Origin: Favolaschia claudopus
Lineage: Eukaryota; Basidiomycota; Agaricomycetes; Agaricales; Mycenaceae
NCBI GenBank assembly: GCA_037176885.1
Contig: JAWWNJ010000011.1
Location: forward strand, 62,001 to 126,000
DNA: 64,000 bases
Direction: 5' to 3'
Position numbers and translations under genes: made by a program. Below are positions 34,815 through 46,100 of the stretch, in pieces. Positions within the stretch are counted from its first letter, which is position 1. Each line of letters starts with the position of its first letter. Below the pieces are notes generated by a model. That model ran no database searches and was not told the DNA's origin. It saw only the letters and a program-made list of their open reading frames with translations.

Positions 34815-36908
34815 GTTTTCGAGCACGCATCCCCGTTTTGGTGAGACTCTCTGAGGACAGCAAAACCGCGGTGACAATGAGAGTGCGCTCGTCATTGTGG
34901 AGCGCGGTGGAGCGTTTGGACAGCAGAAAACAGAGAGAGATGTCGGTGGTGGACAGGGTTAAATTGCCGAACATCAGAGTGTTCTGGATGGACGGGAAGT
35001 TGAACGGGCGTGGGGGAAAACCGGGAGGATGGCGTGATTTATGTTGTATGGATGTCAGGTCGGGGTTGAAATGAGGTTGGAATGAAGCTACGTGGGAGAG
35101 GAGAATAACAAGTTGCGAAGATTCGAGGGAGGTTACCCGGCGTCCCGCGAATAAAAAATAAACAAGGTTTCCAGTGCGTGCAAAGAGTGCGGGAGCGCGA
35201 GTGTTAAAGATGCTGATTTAACGGGAAGGGAACAAGATGTACGAGTATTTTCTCTCCGTTTCTTTGTCGGTCGGAGAAAGAGCGCGGCAGAGAATGTCCC
35301 AGGAAGGACGACAATGTCGGCAAGTTGAATTAGCCAGCGGACGTCATTGATATTGGTCTCGTCTTAAGCGCGGAGGGAACATGTTATGAAGAGGACATGA
35401 GGCAGGATTGCGGACAGAGAGGAGAATGCGGACTTGACGACGACATATAAATGAAAATCGCATCGCGGGACCGAATTCTCCGCGGTCTGTTGGATTTTTT
35501 TAGTTTCAATACTCAGAACGCGAAAGCGAATACCTTCTACATCATCGCCATGTGTTCTTTGAGGTGAGGTCAACAACGATAATTCAACTCCAGTTCTTGA
35601 GGAGACGATATGGTGGCGCAAATTGACTATTGGTCGAACACGAATTCCGCGGAAGACCCAGTGCAGAGACAAAAATGGATCGTAGTGGAGTGAACGTCAG
35701 AGAGCATCCTAGTCGAAGCAGACCTGTGGAGACGCTGGGGACTTGGCTGCATGCTGCGACGAAGGCATTTGGAAGCTTTGAACTAATCTGCCAAGCCCAG
35801 GGATTCCAGATTGAGAAAGAGTCACCAGATATGAATCCCGTGTGGGCGAAGTAGTCTTGAAAAGTGGCCACCGATGCGTACTCGTCTGCGCACGGAAGGG
35901 GAGACGCTGCGCACTTGCGATGCTGAGCGAAAGCATTTCAAGTTGACTTCAAAACAATCGGAAAGAGAATCGGATTTGACTTGGGATTTGAAGAAGGTCG
36001 AAGCTTAGGTGGTCTGAGCGCCATATGATCTCAAGCCCTAAGGTAGAACAGTCCGACCACGATATCGCGCGATCATATAAGTACCCGGCGCGGAAATTTG
36101 AAGCCTGAGTCCTGAGCCTGAGTCCCGCCGAGTACTACTAGCCAGAAGATACTCCGAGTGACTCGGAAAAATTGACAGAAAATTCCAACGAAGCAGTTGA
36201 AACAAGCTCAGGCATGTTTGAGGTGCCTGAGACCGAGAAAACGTAGCTTTGAAGGATTTTGAGCCTGCGTCATGGCCGTCCAAAATCGAGTCACCGACCG
36301 CGTTCCGTTTGGATCAGATGGCGCTGATGCCGGCAATTCGATCCCGGCCCGGCCCGTCTCCTCGTTCCAACTTCTATGGACATGCTTTTGCCGTCCAATG
36401 CCGATCCCTTTGGCGTTAGCTGCCTCCCCTGCTAGATGACCAGCATTTTGCACCCCCAAATCTTGCACAAATCGCAAAAAAAACGCTGGTGCCAGTGGGC
36501 CACGTAAGTAAGTAACTGTCCAGAATTTCGCGAAATCGTTTCGAGTTAGAGTCTTCCTGCGTAGTTCACAGCGCCGTTTCCACCATTGCCGTCGGACGCG
36601 ACCCCTCGCGCAGCTCGTACTAGGGATCGGTAGACGGGACTTGGTTAAGTATTTTTCGTTCCAACCATTTGATGCAATTTCTAATCACTCTGCGATGCGC
36701 CAGTCTATGTAGCGAGGGCACCGAGCTCAAATACATAGAGCGTCTGTCTAGGAGAGACTAGCGCCAGTCGCACGTCTTCAAGTTAAATATTTTGTTCATT
36801 CAGACACTCCATGGATTCAGTATTCGGCCACTTCGCTCGTGTCTCCATGCTCGATTCCGAGCGACAGCCAACTTTGCATGCAACTCAAAGGCTGTGTTGT
36901 CGACCGAA
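34815..36908. other. Intergenic between hydrophobin and methyltransferase relic
   Basis: About 2.1 kb. The first part is presumably the hydrophobin promoter. No frame here carries a domain. 35.9-36.3 kb is rich in GACTT/TTGAAG and CTGAG words like those at 18.0-18.2 and 32.0-32.5 kb, probably decayed repeats. One dispersed repeat copy lies at 36713-36762. Confidence 0.45.
36713..36762 (+). repeat. Dispersed repeat, copy 2
   Basis: Shares the 15-base block CGAGGGCACCGAGCT exactly with 19568-19582 and the block TAGAGYGTCTGTCTASGAGA with two differences. Copy 1 has extra A/T-rich bases between the blocks. Confidence 0.6.
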
Positions 36909-38060
36909 TTACAAAACTACATGCGCCCGGGCCCATACAAAATCGTATTCGAGCTCACAGTTTGGGTACTCCTCGCTATCCAGCTCAGCATGGAATCGCT
37001 CGATAAGTTCTTTCGTGATCCTTGCTCAGAAAAGCGGGCTATCAACCCTGCCGTCAAGCCCTTCCACCGCATTTTTAGCTCCCACTGCAAGCCTGACTTT
37101 GTCTTCCGGTGCTGTGCAAGATTTTAGCAAAAAAAGCTTCCGGCTACTGCGAATTTGAAGTATGGCTCACCATTAGGATTGCCGACTGGGATCATCACTC
37201 GCTGTCTGTGAATGTCGGTAAAGGCTCCAATACTCTCGATCATGGACTGCATTTTGCCGCCGAAACTGGCGTCGGCGCCGTTCGCTGCTATAATGTCGCA
37301 CCATAATCTTATGACTTGCGAGGCGGCGGGGCCTCCCGTCCTGATTACGGAAGAGAAGTCAAAGTCTTCGACGAAGAGCAGCCACCTGGTTTCACGAGTA
37401 TGGCGGCGCGTTGCAAGGCGGCTTCGGCGTTTGGGACCTGTTCGTCGAATCGTAAGTAGGAAGTGGACGTTGAGGAAGAAGTGGACGGACATGCATGAAG
37501 AGCAAACGAGCGTGGACGATGTCGAATGACTCTGGCTCGAAGGGCAGGGGCTGCGTTACGTCGGCCATTTGGAACCGCATGTTCTTTAGGAGTGGAGTCC
37601 TTGTATAAGAACCAAAGTAAGAGTTTCGCGTGTGGAACGAACAGCATCTGATAACTGACTCGAGTAGAGTTGGAGACGCATCAACGGCGGTCAGTTCAGC
37701 GTTGGGGAACTGAGAAGCTATATCGAAAGCCCTGATGGCAACAGCGTTCGATTTTATTGGTCGAGAAAAAATTATCGTTTATCATACCATGAACCACCTC
37801 CGCATCTACGAGCGCCGGCGGAGTAAATTCTCAGCTATGCAATTTTTCATACGATGTCAGTGAGACTCACCCAAGGTCCAGAATCCTTGCGAGGCGCGGG
37901 GTCGTACAGTGCTCGGGGAGCAAATGATGTCTGGGTCTTCTGATATTCGCGGAACGCCATGTACAACTCGTCCAGCCTATTTTGCATTGCAGAAAATATA
38001 GATTAAAATATGGGTAGAAGACGCAGCAGGCATGTCACCTCATCTTTTCTGCTGGGTCAT
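36909..38060 (-). pseudogene. SAM-dependent methyltransferase (UMTA/LaeA-like), frameshifted
   Basis: Spliced minus-strand pieces give EKMR|LDELYMAFREYQ, RILDLGCGGGSW (SAM motif I), FPNAELTAVDASPTLLE, MRFQMADVTQPLPFEPESFD, IVHARLLFMH|VPNAEAALQRAAILVKPGG, WLLFVEDFDFSSVIRTGG, and a C-terminus ELEYDFVWARAHVVL ending at 36909-36911. The order is that of fungal class I methyltransferases often found beside secondary-metabolite genes. Two breaks are visible: an extra C in a CCCC run before GAGCAC (about 37.91 kb), and loss of one copy of a TGGC pair after AAACCAGG (about 37.39 kb), which shifts PGGWLL out of frame. No intron explains either. The first exon upstream of 38060 was not found. Function, if any remained, would be small-molecule or protein methylation; the substrate cannot be told. 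Confidence 0.7.
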
Positions 38061-39397
38061 CGGCAGTCTGAAGTAAGTATTGTGAGTGAAGAAGAGTGTA
38101 ACAACGGCGAGAAATGACACTGAGGGTGTATATTGTGCCGACCATGGTGGTTGGGATGTAGCAGTCGTGAGTTGCGTTTGCTGGAAGTGCTTTTATACAA
38201 GACTGCGTATAATTTGAGTTTTATAGGGATACGGCCCAAATCTTTCAGTTCTTTCACATGAGTGGCAGCACGCTGGTTATCGGGTTGTGATACAGATTGA
38301 GATTAAACTTCGGGCACGGCTCTACCTGTTCTGGTCGCAAAATAGAGCTCGGGAGCGAGTTAGCTTGCAAAATGGAAAATTGGATTGAACATTTTTGCAG
38401 TAGAGTCGGCGAACGAGTTGACAATTGAATGAGCCAACTCGACTCCGACCCAAACTGTGGTTCGGCATTCGCCAAGTCAATCTGCCGTGCAAGCGTCTTT
38501 TCGCTTTCGGTTCGCACTAGCTGGTGGCACTGCGTGAGATTAGGATGGGATCCACACGACTCGAAAGAAAAAAGGGAAGACAATACTTACTGTCAGGATC
38601 GTCGGGGTTCACCGCCTCCGAGTGCCGCGATGATCGTCTTCAACTTGCGTAGTCCCAAAGGTGCAATTTCCGCGAGTTCGAGGGTGGGAGAGTCTGTCAG
38701 TCATATTATTGCGCTTGTCACCTATAGTGAAGTGAGGACTCAGGCTCGTTGCGTTACCGCGCTCGCTGTCCTCATTCAAATCTTTGGCGCAACGTGGTGG
38801 CTCGTGGAAGAAGAGTATTTGGCTATGCTTGGAATGCACGTGGAAAACATACGTAAACTCACATGAACAAACCGATGCCGATCCCAATCCCGCCGCCCGA
38901 CTCGTTCCGACGCGACGCATTAGCCCCTCATCGCCCGAAAAGCTCCGAACCAAGTAATCCTGTGTCGGCGCCCGTCTCCTCTGCGTTCAATCTCCTTGGG
39001 CCGCCTGCTGCAGCGCATCCCGGTACGAAACTAAGTATTCAGCTGCGCGCAACCACCGTCAACCTCGGCCAGCCTGAGGCTTTGCTGAGGCTACCTCCCT
39101 TTGCTGCTTGCCAGTTCTCCCAAACTTTTCCAGTGCGATCAACCCTTTTCAACGCTTTCCCACCTGCGTATCAGCACTACGAGCATTGGCGTCGTGTAAC
39201 TCTTGATATGGCAGGGAACTGCGTGATATCCCGGAGACAGACCTTTCGAACCGTCCACACACGTCGACGTGATACTGCGTGAAGTGGAAGGAGAGCAGGT
39301 ATGACAATAGTTCTCCTCTTCTTCACGAGACTGACTGGTTATCAAGTTCGTAAGAAGTCTGAAGCTCGTCTACCTCTTCCGGTGTGCAGCACCTCGT

Positions 39398-39700
39398 AGG
39401 CGGAGGTGCGGTCGAGTAAGAGAGGATGGAAGAGCGGATTGATTTCACCCTGCTCGATTTCATGGACGGATGAGGAATGACGATGAGTGTCCTGATATGG
39501 AGACCGGTGGAGAGAATGAAAGACTGCGAGAGTGGAGACTACACCGGTCGTCGAGGTGGCCCGGAGGGGCTGCGGCAGAGGGACGAGGGGGAACAGAGCT
39601 CCGAAACCTCAGGTATGCACTAAATGTCTCCGCTTTTCACCGTTCTCATGAATTCATACAGACATCCTCATCTGCGTCTTAGGCTCACTAGCAGGCTACG
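39398..39700 (+). repeat. Degenerate tandem duplication, copy 1
   Basis: Shares with copy 2, in the same order and spacing, GTAGGCRGAGGTGYGGTCGA, then CTSAGGTATGCRCTAA, TTCATACA, CATCCTCAT and TTAGGCT. Confidence 0.5.
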
Positions 39701-40609
39701 CGATACACTGGTCCTCTTCCTCGTGAGCCGCCATTCGAGAGGGTATGCCAGCCTTTGTTGTTGTGGAGATGTTCTGGCTACTAATGTACAGGCGGGATAC
39801 AGGTGCCACCCCGGTCCCAACTACGTCTCATATCGTCCTTGCAGCAAGCGTATACAGCTCAGATGCGCTTGGCTTAACCGCACCGACGATCACCGCGATC
39901 AATGCCGCCCGACTCGTTCTTGGATTAACTGCGCAGACTTCTCTTGCCCCGCATGGACCTCGCAAATTATGTTGCTGTAAACGCTCGAACCATTGGCCTT
40001 GTAAAGCGTATCTGCATATTGCTCACATTCAACGGTGCAGAACACCTTTGCGTACCATGGACATCCCGCTTGTCCAACTCAGGAGCGACGGCCGCTCAGC
40101 GTATCGACAATGCCGCACACCTCACCATCGGTGCTCACTGCTGACGCTTTTTCATTGTGAATGACAAGGTCAGTTTTCGTCTTGATCTGTGTTCTTCAAG
40201 TCCCCGAGCCTGACTGACTTGTTCGCAGGGCCCTCCCCAGTCGCCCTCTGATCATCCCCATCGCGATTCCATCACATTCTTCACTCAGAACCTGTCCGAC
40301 GCGTCGACGACCGCTACTCGTCCGTCCCCGCACCCATGGAAGTACCTCATCCTACCTTCGCCCATTTTGTCACCCCTTCCCATTCCGTCTCAGTTCACCC
40401 CGGGTTGACAGACGACAGACTTCACGCCGCTGCCCTTCCGCACTGCACATCCCTTCCCCGCCTTGATTCCGGCTACCGAGGCGAGGAGAGAGGGCAGAAA
40501 AATCACCATGACGCTTCGATTTGATTTGGATCCGGATCCGCGTGAAGTGCCGCGTTGTGGGAGTCGATCTCGAAATGGGAGATCAAGGGGAAGGAGGAGC
40601 GGTGTGGAG

Positions 40610-40930
40610 GTGTAGGCAGAGGTGTGGTCGAGTGAGGTGGTGGGAGCGGGAGAGAGGGGGAGGGAGGATTTACAGGGGGCGCGCACGGCACGGACACGGG
40701 GGATATTCAGCGGCAAGGCAACAGCGTCTGGGTGGAGACGAGAAACAGTAGATTAGCGCGGGCGGGGAGGGTCAGGTCCAAATTGTTGGAGGAGAGGAAG
40801 TGTAAGGTCTGCAAGATGGGGAGGAAAGTTGCGAGTACTCATGCCTGAGGTATGCGCTAAGTCCTTTCTCATCGTTTCCATTCATTCATACATCCTCATT
40901 ACACCTGTTTTTAGGCTGCAGGTAGCACTG
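40610..40930 (+). repeat. Degenerate tandem duplication, copy 2
   Basis: Second copy of the block at 39398-39700, offset by about 1.2 kb. Conserved words are separated by diverged sequence, so the duplication is old. No coding content could be assigned to either copy. Confidence 0.5.
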
Positions 40931-43140
40931 TGAGATTCCTGCCTATATCTACCCGACTTTGCGCCGTCTTGATGTCCTCCTACATCGTTCCTCGTGTGCC
41001 AGCGTAAGTCTTCTGGGCTCGTCGTCGTGATATCTGGCTAATTGAATGTACGTCCAGTCGCATTGTGTATCTCTGTCTCGACACGTCCCTACGGAACTGC
41101 ATACATCTGGCACTTCTTATGCTCGCTCGTTTTGCCTCGTCTAACACAATACAATCCTTGTTGCCCTCGCCTTCACTCTCGACAGTGTCACCGACCTTCA
41201 AGCTGCTCTCCATGCAGCCATGTCCCGTGCAATCGCTCTCCCACGTCGTGCTGTCGAACGGGTTAACGAGGTTGCTGGGTGGAATGAGAGGACGCCTCGA
41301 GGTGCACAAATGGACGTGAAGGTGAAAAGTGAGGGCAAACGCGCAAGTCGGCCACAGATGCTCGAGGTACGTACGTACACGTGTGCGTTGTCGGCCACTC
41401 TTATCATGTCCTGACGGTCTTGATAGTACGATATCGCGTATGTGACCTACGACGCAGTTCTCTTTCAGACTGCGCCATGACCATCGGTTGCGCTATACCA
41501 CAACCCCTTTCACGCGTGCCTCTGCTGAGTAAACGCCAGCCGCAGGAATTCCGATATCGACCATCGACTATACCGCCACGTTGCTTGCTAGCCGCTAGTG
41601 CGATCCCCATCGACCCGTCTCGCCCGTTTCTACCGATGCCAGCTAACAGCAGTGGAAGCTCAAGCATCCCTCTCCATGTATCGCTACTCCGAGTGAAGGG
41701 TGGACTCTATGGGCGAAGGGATTGTCAGTGACGTGGCTGTCCAGCTGTACGCGTGGCGGGATGACTCGCTTGGCGCATGCTGCGGGTGGTGATGAACTCC
41801 AGCCTGGAACGAGGTGGAGGGTGGCGACCGAAGAGGAGGAGCAAGGGAAGGAACAAGGCGAACAGGGACCTCGAATCTTGATAAGTCGGGTGTCTGGATG
41901 GCCTTGCCTTTGGAACTCGGAGCTTGGGGAGGAGCTCAACGACTTGGCGGGGATACCAGGTGGACGGAGCAGTGAGGGTGTGGGAGATGTTGTATGCCAG
42001 CCGCTAGGGGGTAGAGCATGAACCTGGTGGGTGGCGGCACTTGTATGGCAGTCCCGAATGCCTGTCTTGTATCTGCGGAAGAAGGCGATACACCGATTAT
42101 TGCTATCCACCTCGACATCTCCCCATCCACCTCCATACCCGCGCCTCCCGAATAGTGACCTTCTCGCTTGGTCGATTTCGCACCCACCCGCGCCACCCCA
42201 TACCGTCGCCGCACGCTGCTGCGCTCCGGGGCACCCACACTGTCCCTCGCCACGCACTCCCTGCGCATGCTCGCTTCCTCGTCTCACTCTTTGACGCTGC
42301 ATACAAAGTCATTTTGTAGTGAACTTCTCGAACAACGAGTGATTGCGGGTCCCTAACCCTCAAACCACTACAAAGAATTGGCGCGTCTTTCTCATACGGT
42401 ATATTCGCCGCCGTTTCGAAACATCGTGGAAGATCGAAGAACCTACGTGAGAGCTAGAATTGGGGCGGGGTTTTTAGTGACCACATTCAGCACGCTAGCT
42501 ACCGATACTCATTGTGAGCGGGGTCGGTTTGTTGCTCTGGGAAAAACTCCTTTTTTTTCCATTTCTTCCGCTCTCCGAGTAACGGACCGCAGTGACGGAG
42601 TTTGTCGACTCCTTGCAAGTAGAAGTTGAGTTGAGTGAAACGTTTTTCGCTTCGAACGGTCCACTGAGAGGGCCGATCCGATTCGAACAGGCGCCGCGTA
42701 ATTTCGGTCGTTCTGATTCCAATTACTTGGTCCCACATCAGGCATAATCGCATCCGAACTTGACTTTTACTTCATACCACTCACCGGCGGAATATGTGGC
42801 CTGCCAGGGCCTGCCATCAAGAAACATTCACCATGACGCACTTGCTTCAAACCACTATGAGGGGTCGGCAGTATCACCTTGCCGCCTCCATGGCATGAAA
42901 GTGGCACTGTCAATGACAGTCACCCTTGTAAGTCTTCGGTTCACTCGGATCCTGAGTCTCGGGATCTTGATTATGTTTTTGCTAGACTCAATCGGATGTA
43001 AACGAGTGAAACGTGGTCACGGCCACAATCCATTAGAACTCTACTCTAATTGAGCCACTGTTGCTTCCGCACAGATTATAAGCACGGCTGCAAACTTCAA
43101 GAACATCCGATTCAACATCACATAACTCGAAGCCCAAAAA

Positions 43141-46100
43141 ATGCCTTCGTCTCCTCAAAATATCAAACCTGTTGCAGTGGTACGCGCAAGTCCGATGCCT
43201 TTCAAACGAGTTTCAGTTTAGATCGTCCGCGTGCAGGTCGGAATTTCCGGCGAATTTCCTTCGGGGACGCACTCAAAGAAGAATTTTGACCACAATTCTT
43301 ACATCGAATTTCTGCTCAAGGGTCAAGATGCGTATGAACGGGTTCCAACGGAGCGATTCAATGTCGATGGGTGCGTGTTTCGAACAAGCTCGCCGCTGGT
43401 TGATAGTAAAGTATGACGCTTTCCGTCAGATGGAAAGGCACACATCTGGGTCAAGTTCACACAGATACTGGCTGCTTTCTCAAAGGGATCGACCTATTCG
43501 ATTACCTCGAATTCGGAATTTCTCAGAAGGACGCTCTGGCTATGGGGGTCGCCACGAGAAAGCTCGTTGAACATTCTTTTCTCGCCCTTCTCGACTCCGG
43601 AATTGACTCGCGTTCTCGCAACGTCGGCGTGTATACCTCTGGAATTGCATTTGATCTCACAGGCGCTGCAGATGCTGTAAGTTTGAAAGCATTACTCATT
43701 TCCATTGGCTTATAATGAGTTCAGACGGAGTATGACATACGGGATGGATTTGGAGGGGGCGCTGCCGCGGTGGCCAATCGAGTCTCGTACCAGATGGATC
43801 TTGTTGGGCCGTCTATTCCTGTGGACACTGCTTGCAGTTCTTCGTTGATGGGCCTCCACCTCGGAGTGCAGGCTTTGCGAACAGGCGATTGTGAAGCAGC
43901 GGTCATCGGAGGCAGCCAAATTAACCATAGGTATGATTCTTTGCAGGCAACAAATTATTTTTTACGTTGTACATTTCTTCCAGATTCCTGGACTGGCTTT
44001 ACTACGGACAATTGTCTATCCTTTCACCTCGCGGAAAGTCAACCCCGTTCGACGCTTCTGCTGATGGGTGAGTGGGCTGCCCCAGCTTCACCCATGTCGC
44101 TCGTTGCTCAAATCATACAGAATGGGCCGAGGAGAGGCAGTCGTTGTGTGTGTGATCAAGCTATTGGATGATGCTATCAGGGATGGCGATAAGATATACG
44201 CCACCGTGAGTTTCTATTATTCAACTCACCGGCTACGTCGTAATCCTTACTCCAAATTTACTGCAGATATTGAACACGGCCATCAACTCGACAGGTGAGT
44301 AGCTCTTTGTGGATGTCGGACGAAATCCTCAACCTCGTCGTTCGCCAGGATCCGCTGGTCCGATGAAAACTCCGATTCCTGAGTCTCAAGCGGCGGCAAT
44401 GCTCCAAGCATACAACGCAATTGGCCGTTCGCCTTCGGAGGCGGATTACGTCGAATGCCATGCTACAGGCACGACGATTGGAGACCCGATCGAAGCCAAT
44501 TGGGTTGGTTCCCACTTCAAGAAGGACACGGAACTGCTGGTCGGCAGTGTTAAAGGAAATATTGGGTATGGTTTTCTTCTTGGTCTTGCGGAGAACAGAG
44601 TGAGCTAAGGGATTTGGTTTAGACATTCCGAAATCTCTTCTTTCTTAGCGAGTCTGACGAAGATCTGTGGAATGTTTGCGACCAATCGCATTCCACCTCA
44701 AGTCAATTATAACAATCCGAATCCGGCAATCCGTTGGGACCAATACAACATGCGCATCATCCCGGAGGTCGAGGAATTCAATGCTCGCAGTCCCTCCGGC
44801 AAGAGACTTGTTTCCATGTATGTCGATGCATTGCTCTTGTACAGATGGTCTCTGATTTTATGCGAAAGTAATTCTTCCGGACTTTTAGGGGCAAACGGGC
44901 ATGTCATCGTTGAAGATCCACCGAAAAAAGTATTCACCATCCCCCATACGAGAATGTAAATTAAATTCTTTCCCAGTCAAATGCTTCAAATAACAGTCCT
45001 GCCAATCTGCCCGTCTTACTCGTTGCGGCTGGCCTTTCTCCCCGGACTGCCACATCAATTGCCGCGGACCTCACCCAGCTCACGGTCGATCTTCCAGACG
45101 AGCTTGCGACTCTCTCAAACATCTATGGACGACGCGCACGGCAACTCACATGGCGCACAGCTTGCGTACTCACTCCTGGTAGCTCTTGTGAATTCCCTGC
45201 TCCGCGCTTTGTACCTCGCGGTGCTCCCTCGGTCGTTTTTGTCTTTTCTGGACAAGGTCCTCAACATATTGAAAGTGAGTGTTATGCAGTTCACTTCTCC
45301 CTCAAGTTCTAACCTGGAAATGTAGTGGGCCGTCAGCTCTTCCAGGTTTATCCTGCCTTCCGCAAGAGCATCCTCCGCATGGATCAAGTTCACGTTGAGC
45401 TGACTGGGACTTCCATTGTCCAAGAGTTGGGCTTCTTCGGTGACATTCGGCCACAGAAAACACTGCCTGATATCTGGCCTGTCACACTTACTGTTCCAAG
45501 TATTGCCATGATCCAGATGGCACTCGTAGACCTGTTTGCTGCGTTTGGAATCAAGCCAAGCCTTGTTTTCGGTCACTCAGCTGGGGAGGCAGCCATGTCT
45601 TACGCTTCTGGAGCTCTCCCTCAGGCACTGGCTATGGAAATTGCCATTCGTCGTTCACGGGCAATGAAAATTGTGGAAGGAAGTGGCGGGATGGCAGCTG
45701 TGTCCTGTACTCCTGTGGTTGCTCTGGGCCTGATTGATGAAGTCCTCTGTGAGGGAGGACCAGCTGATGTTCTGGAGCTGGCATGTTACAATGCTCTGGA
45801 AGCTGTGACAATTTCTGGAACTCAAGCCATGCTGGACAAGGCTGTCAAACTTGCTGAAGAGCGAGGAATGTTTGCTCGTCAAATCAAGGCTCGAGTTCCT
45901 GGTCACTGCAGTCTCCTCGAACCATGTAAAAGGCAGTATGTCAAAGAGATGGAGATAGCCTTCTCCCGCTATCCTGGTGAAGCTAAATTGCCCACAATCC
46001 CTACTCATTCAACACAAACTGGCTCTCAGTGGGAGAAGGAGTTTACCCCACAGTATATGTGGAACAATGGACGTATGTGGATCAATTCTGGTCTCTATCA

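Larger units (their letters stand above)
38061..43140. other. Gene-poor spacer upstream of PKS-B
   Basis: About 5 kb. Several frames of 100-220 codons exist on both strands (for example plus 38863-39282, minus 41643-42302), but they overlap one another, have biased composition and no recognisable domain. It contains a degenerate tandem duplication (39.4-39.7 and 40.6-40.9 kb). The PKS-B promoter must lie near its right end. Confidence 0.45.

Noticed and set aside
41643..42302. 219-codon minus-strand frame in the spacer
   Set aside because: Competing frames on the other strand are equally long, composition is biased and no motif is recognisable.
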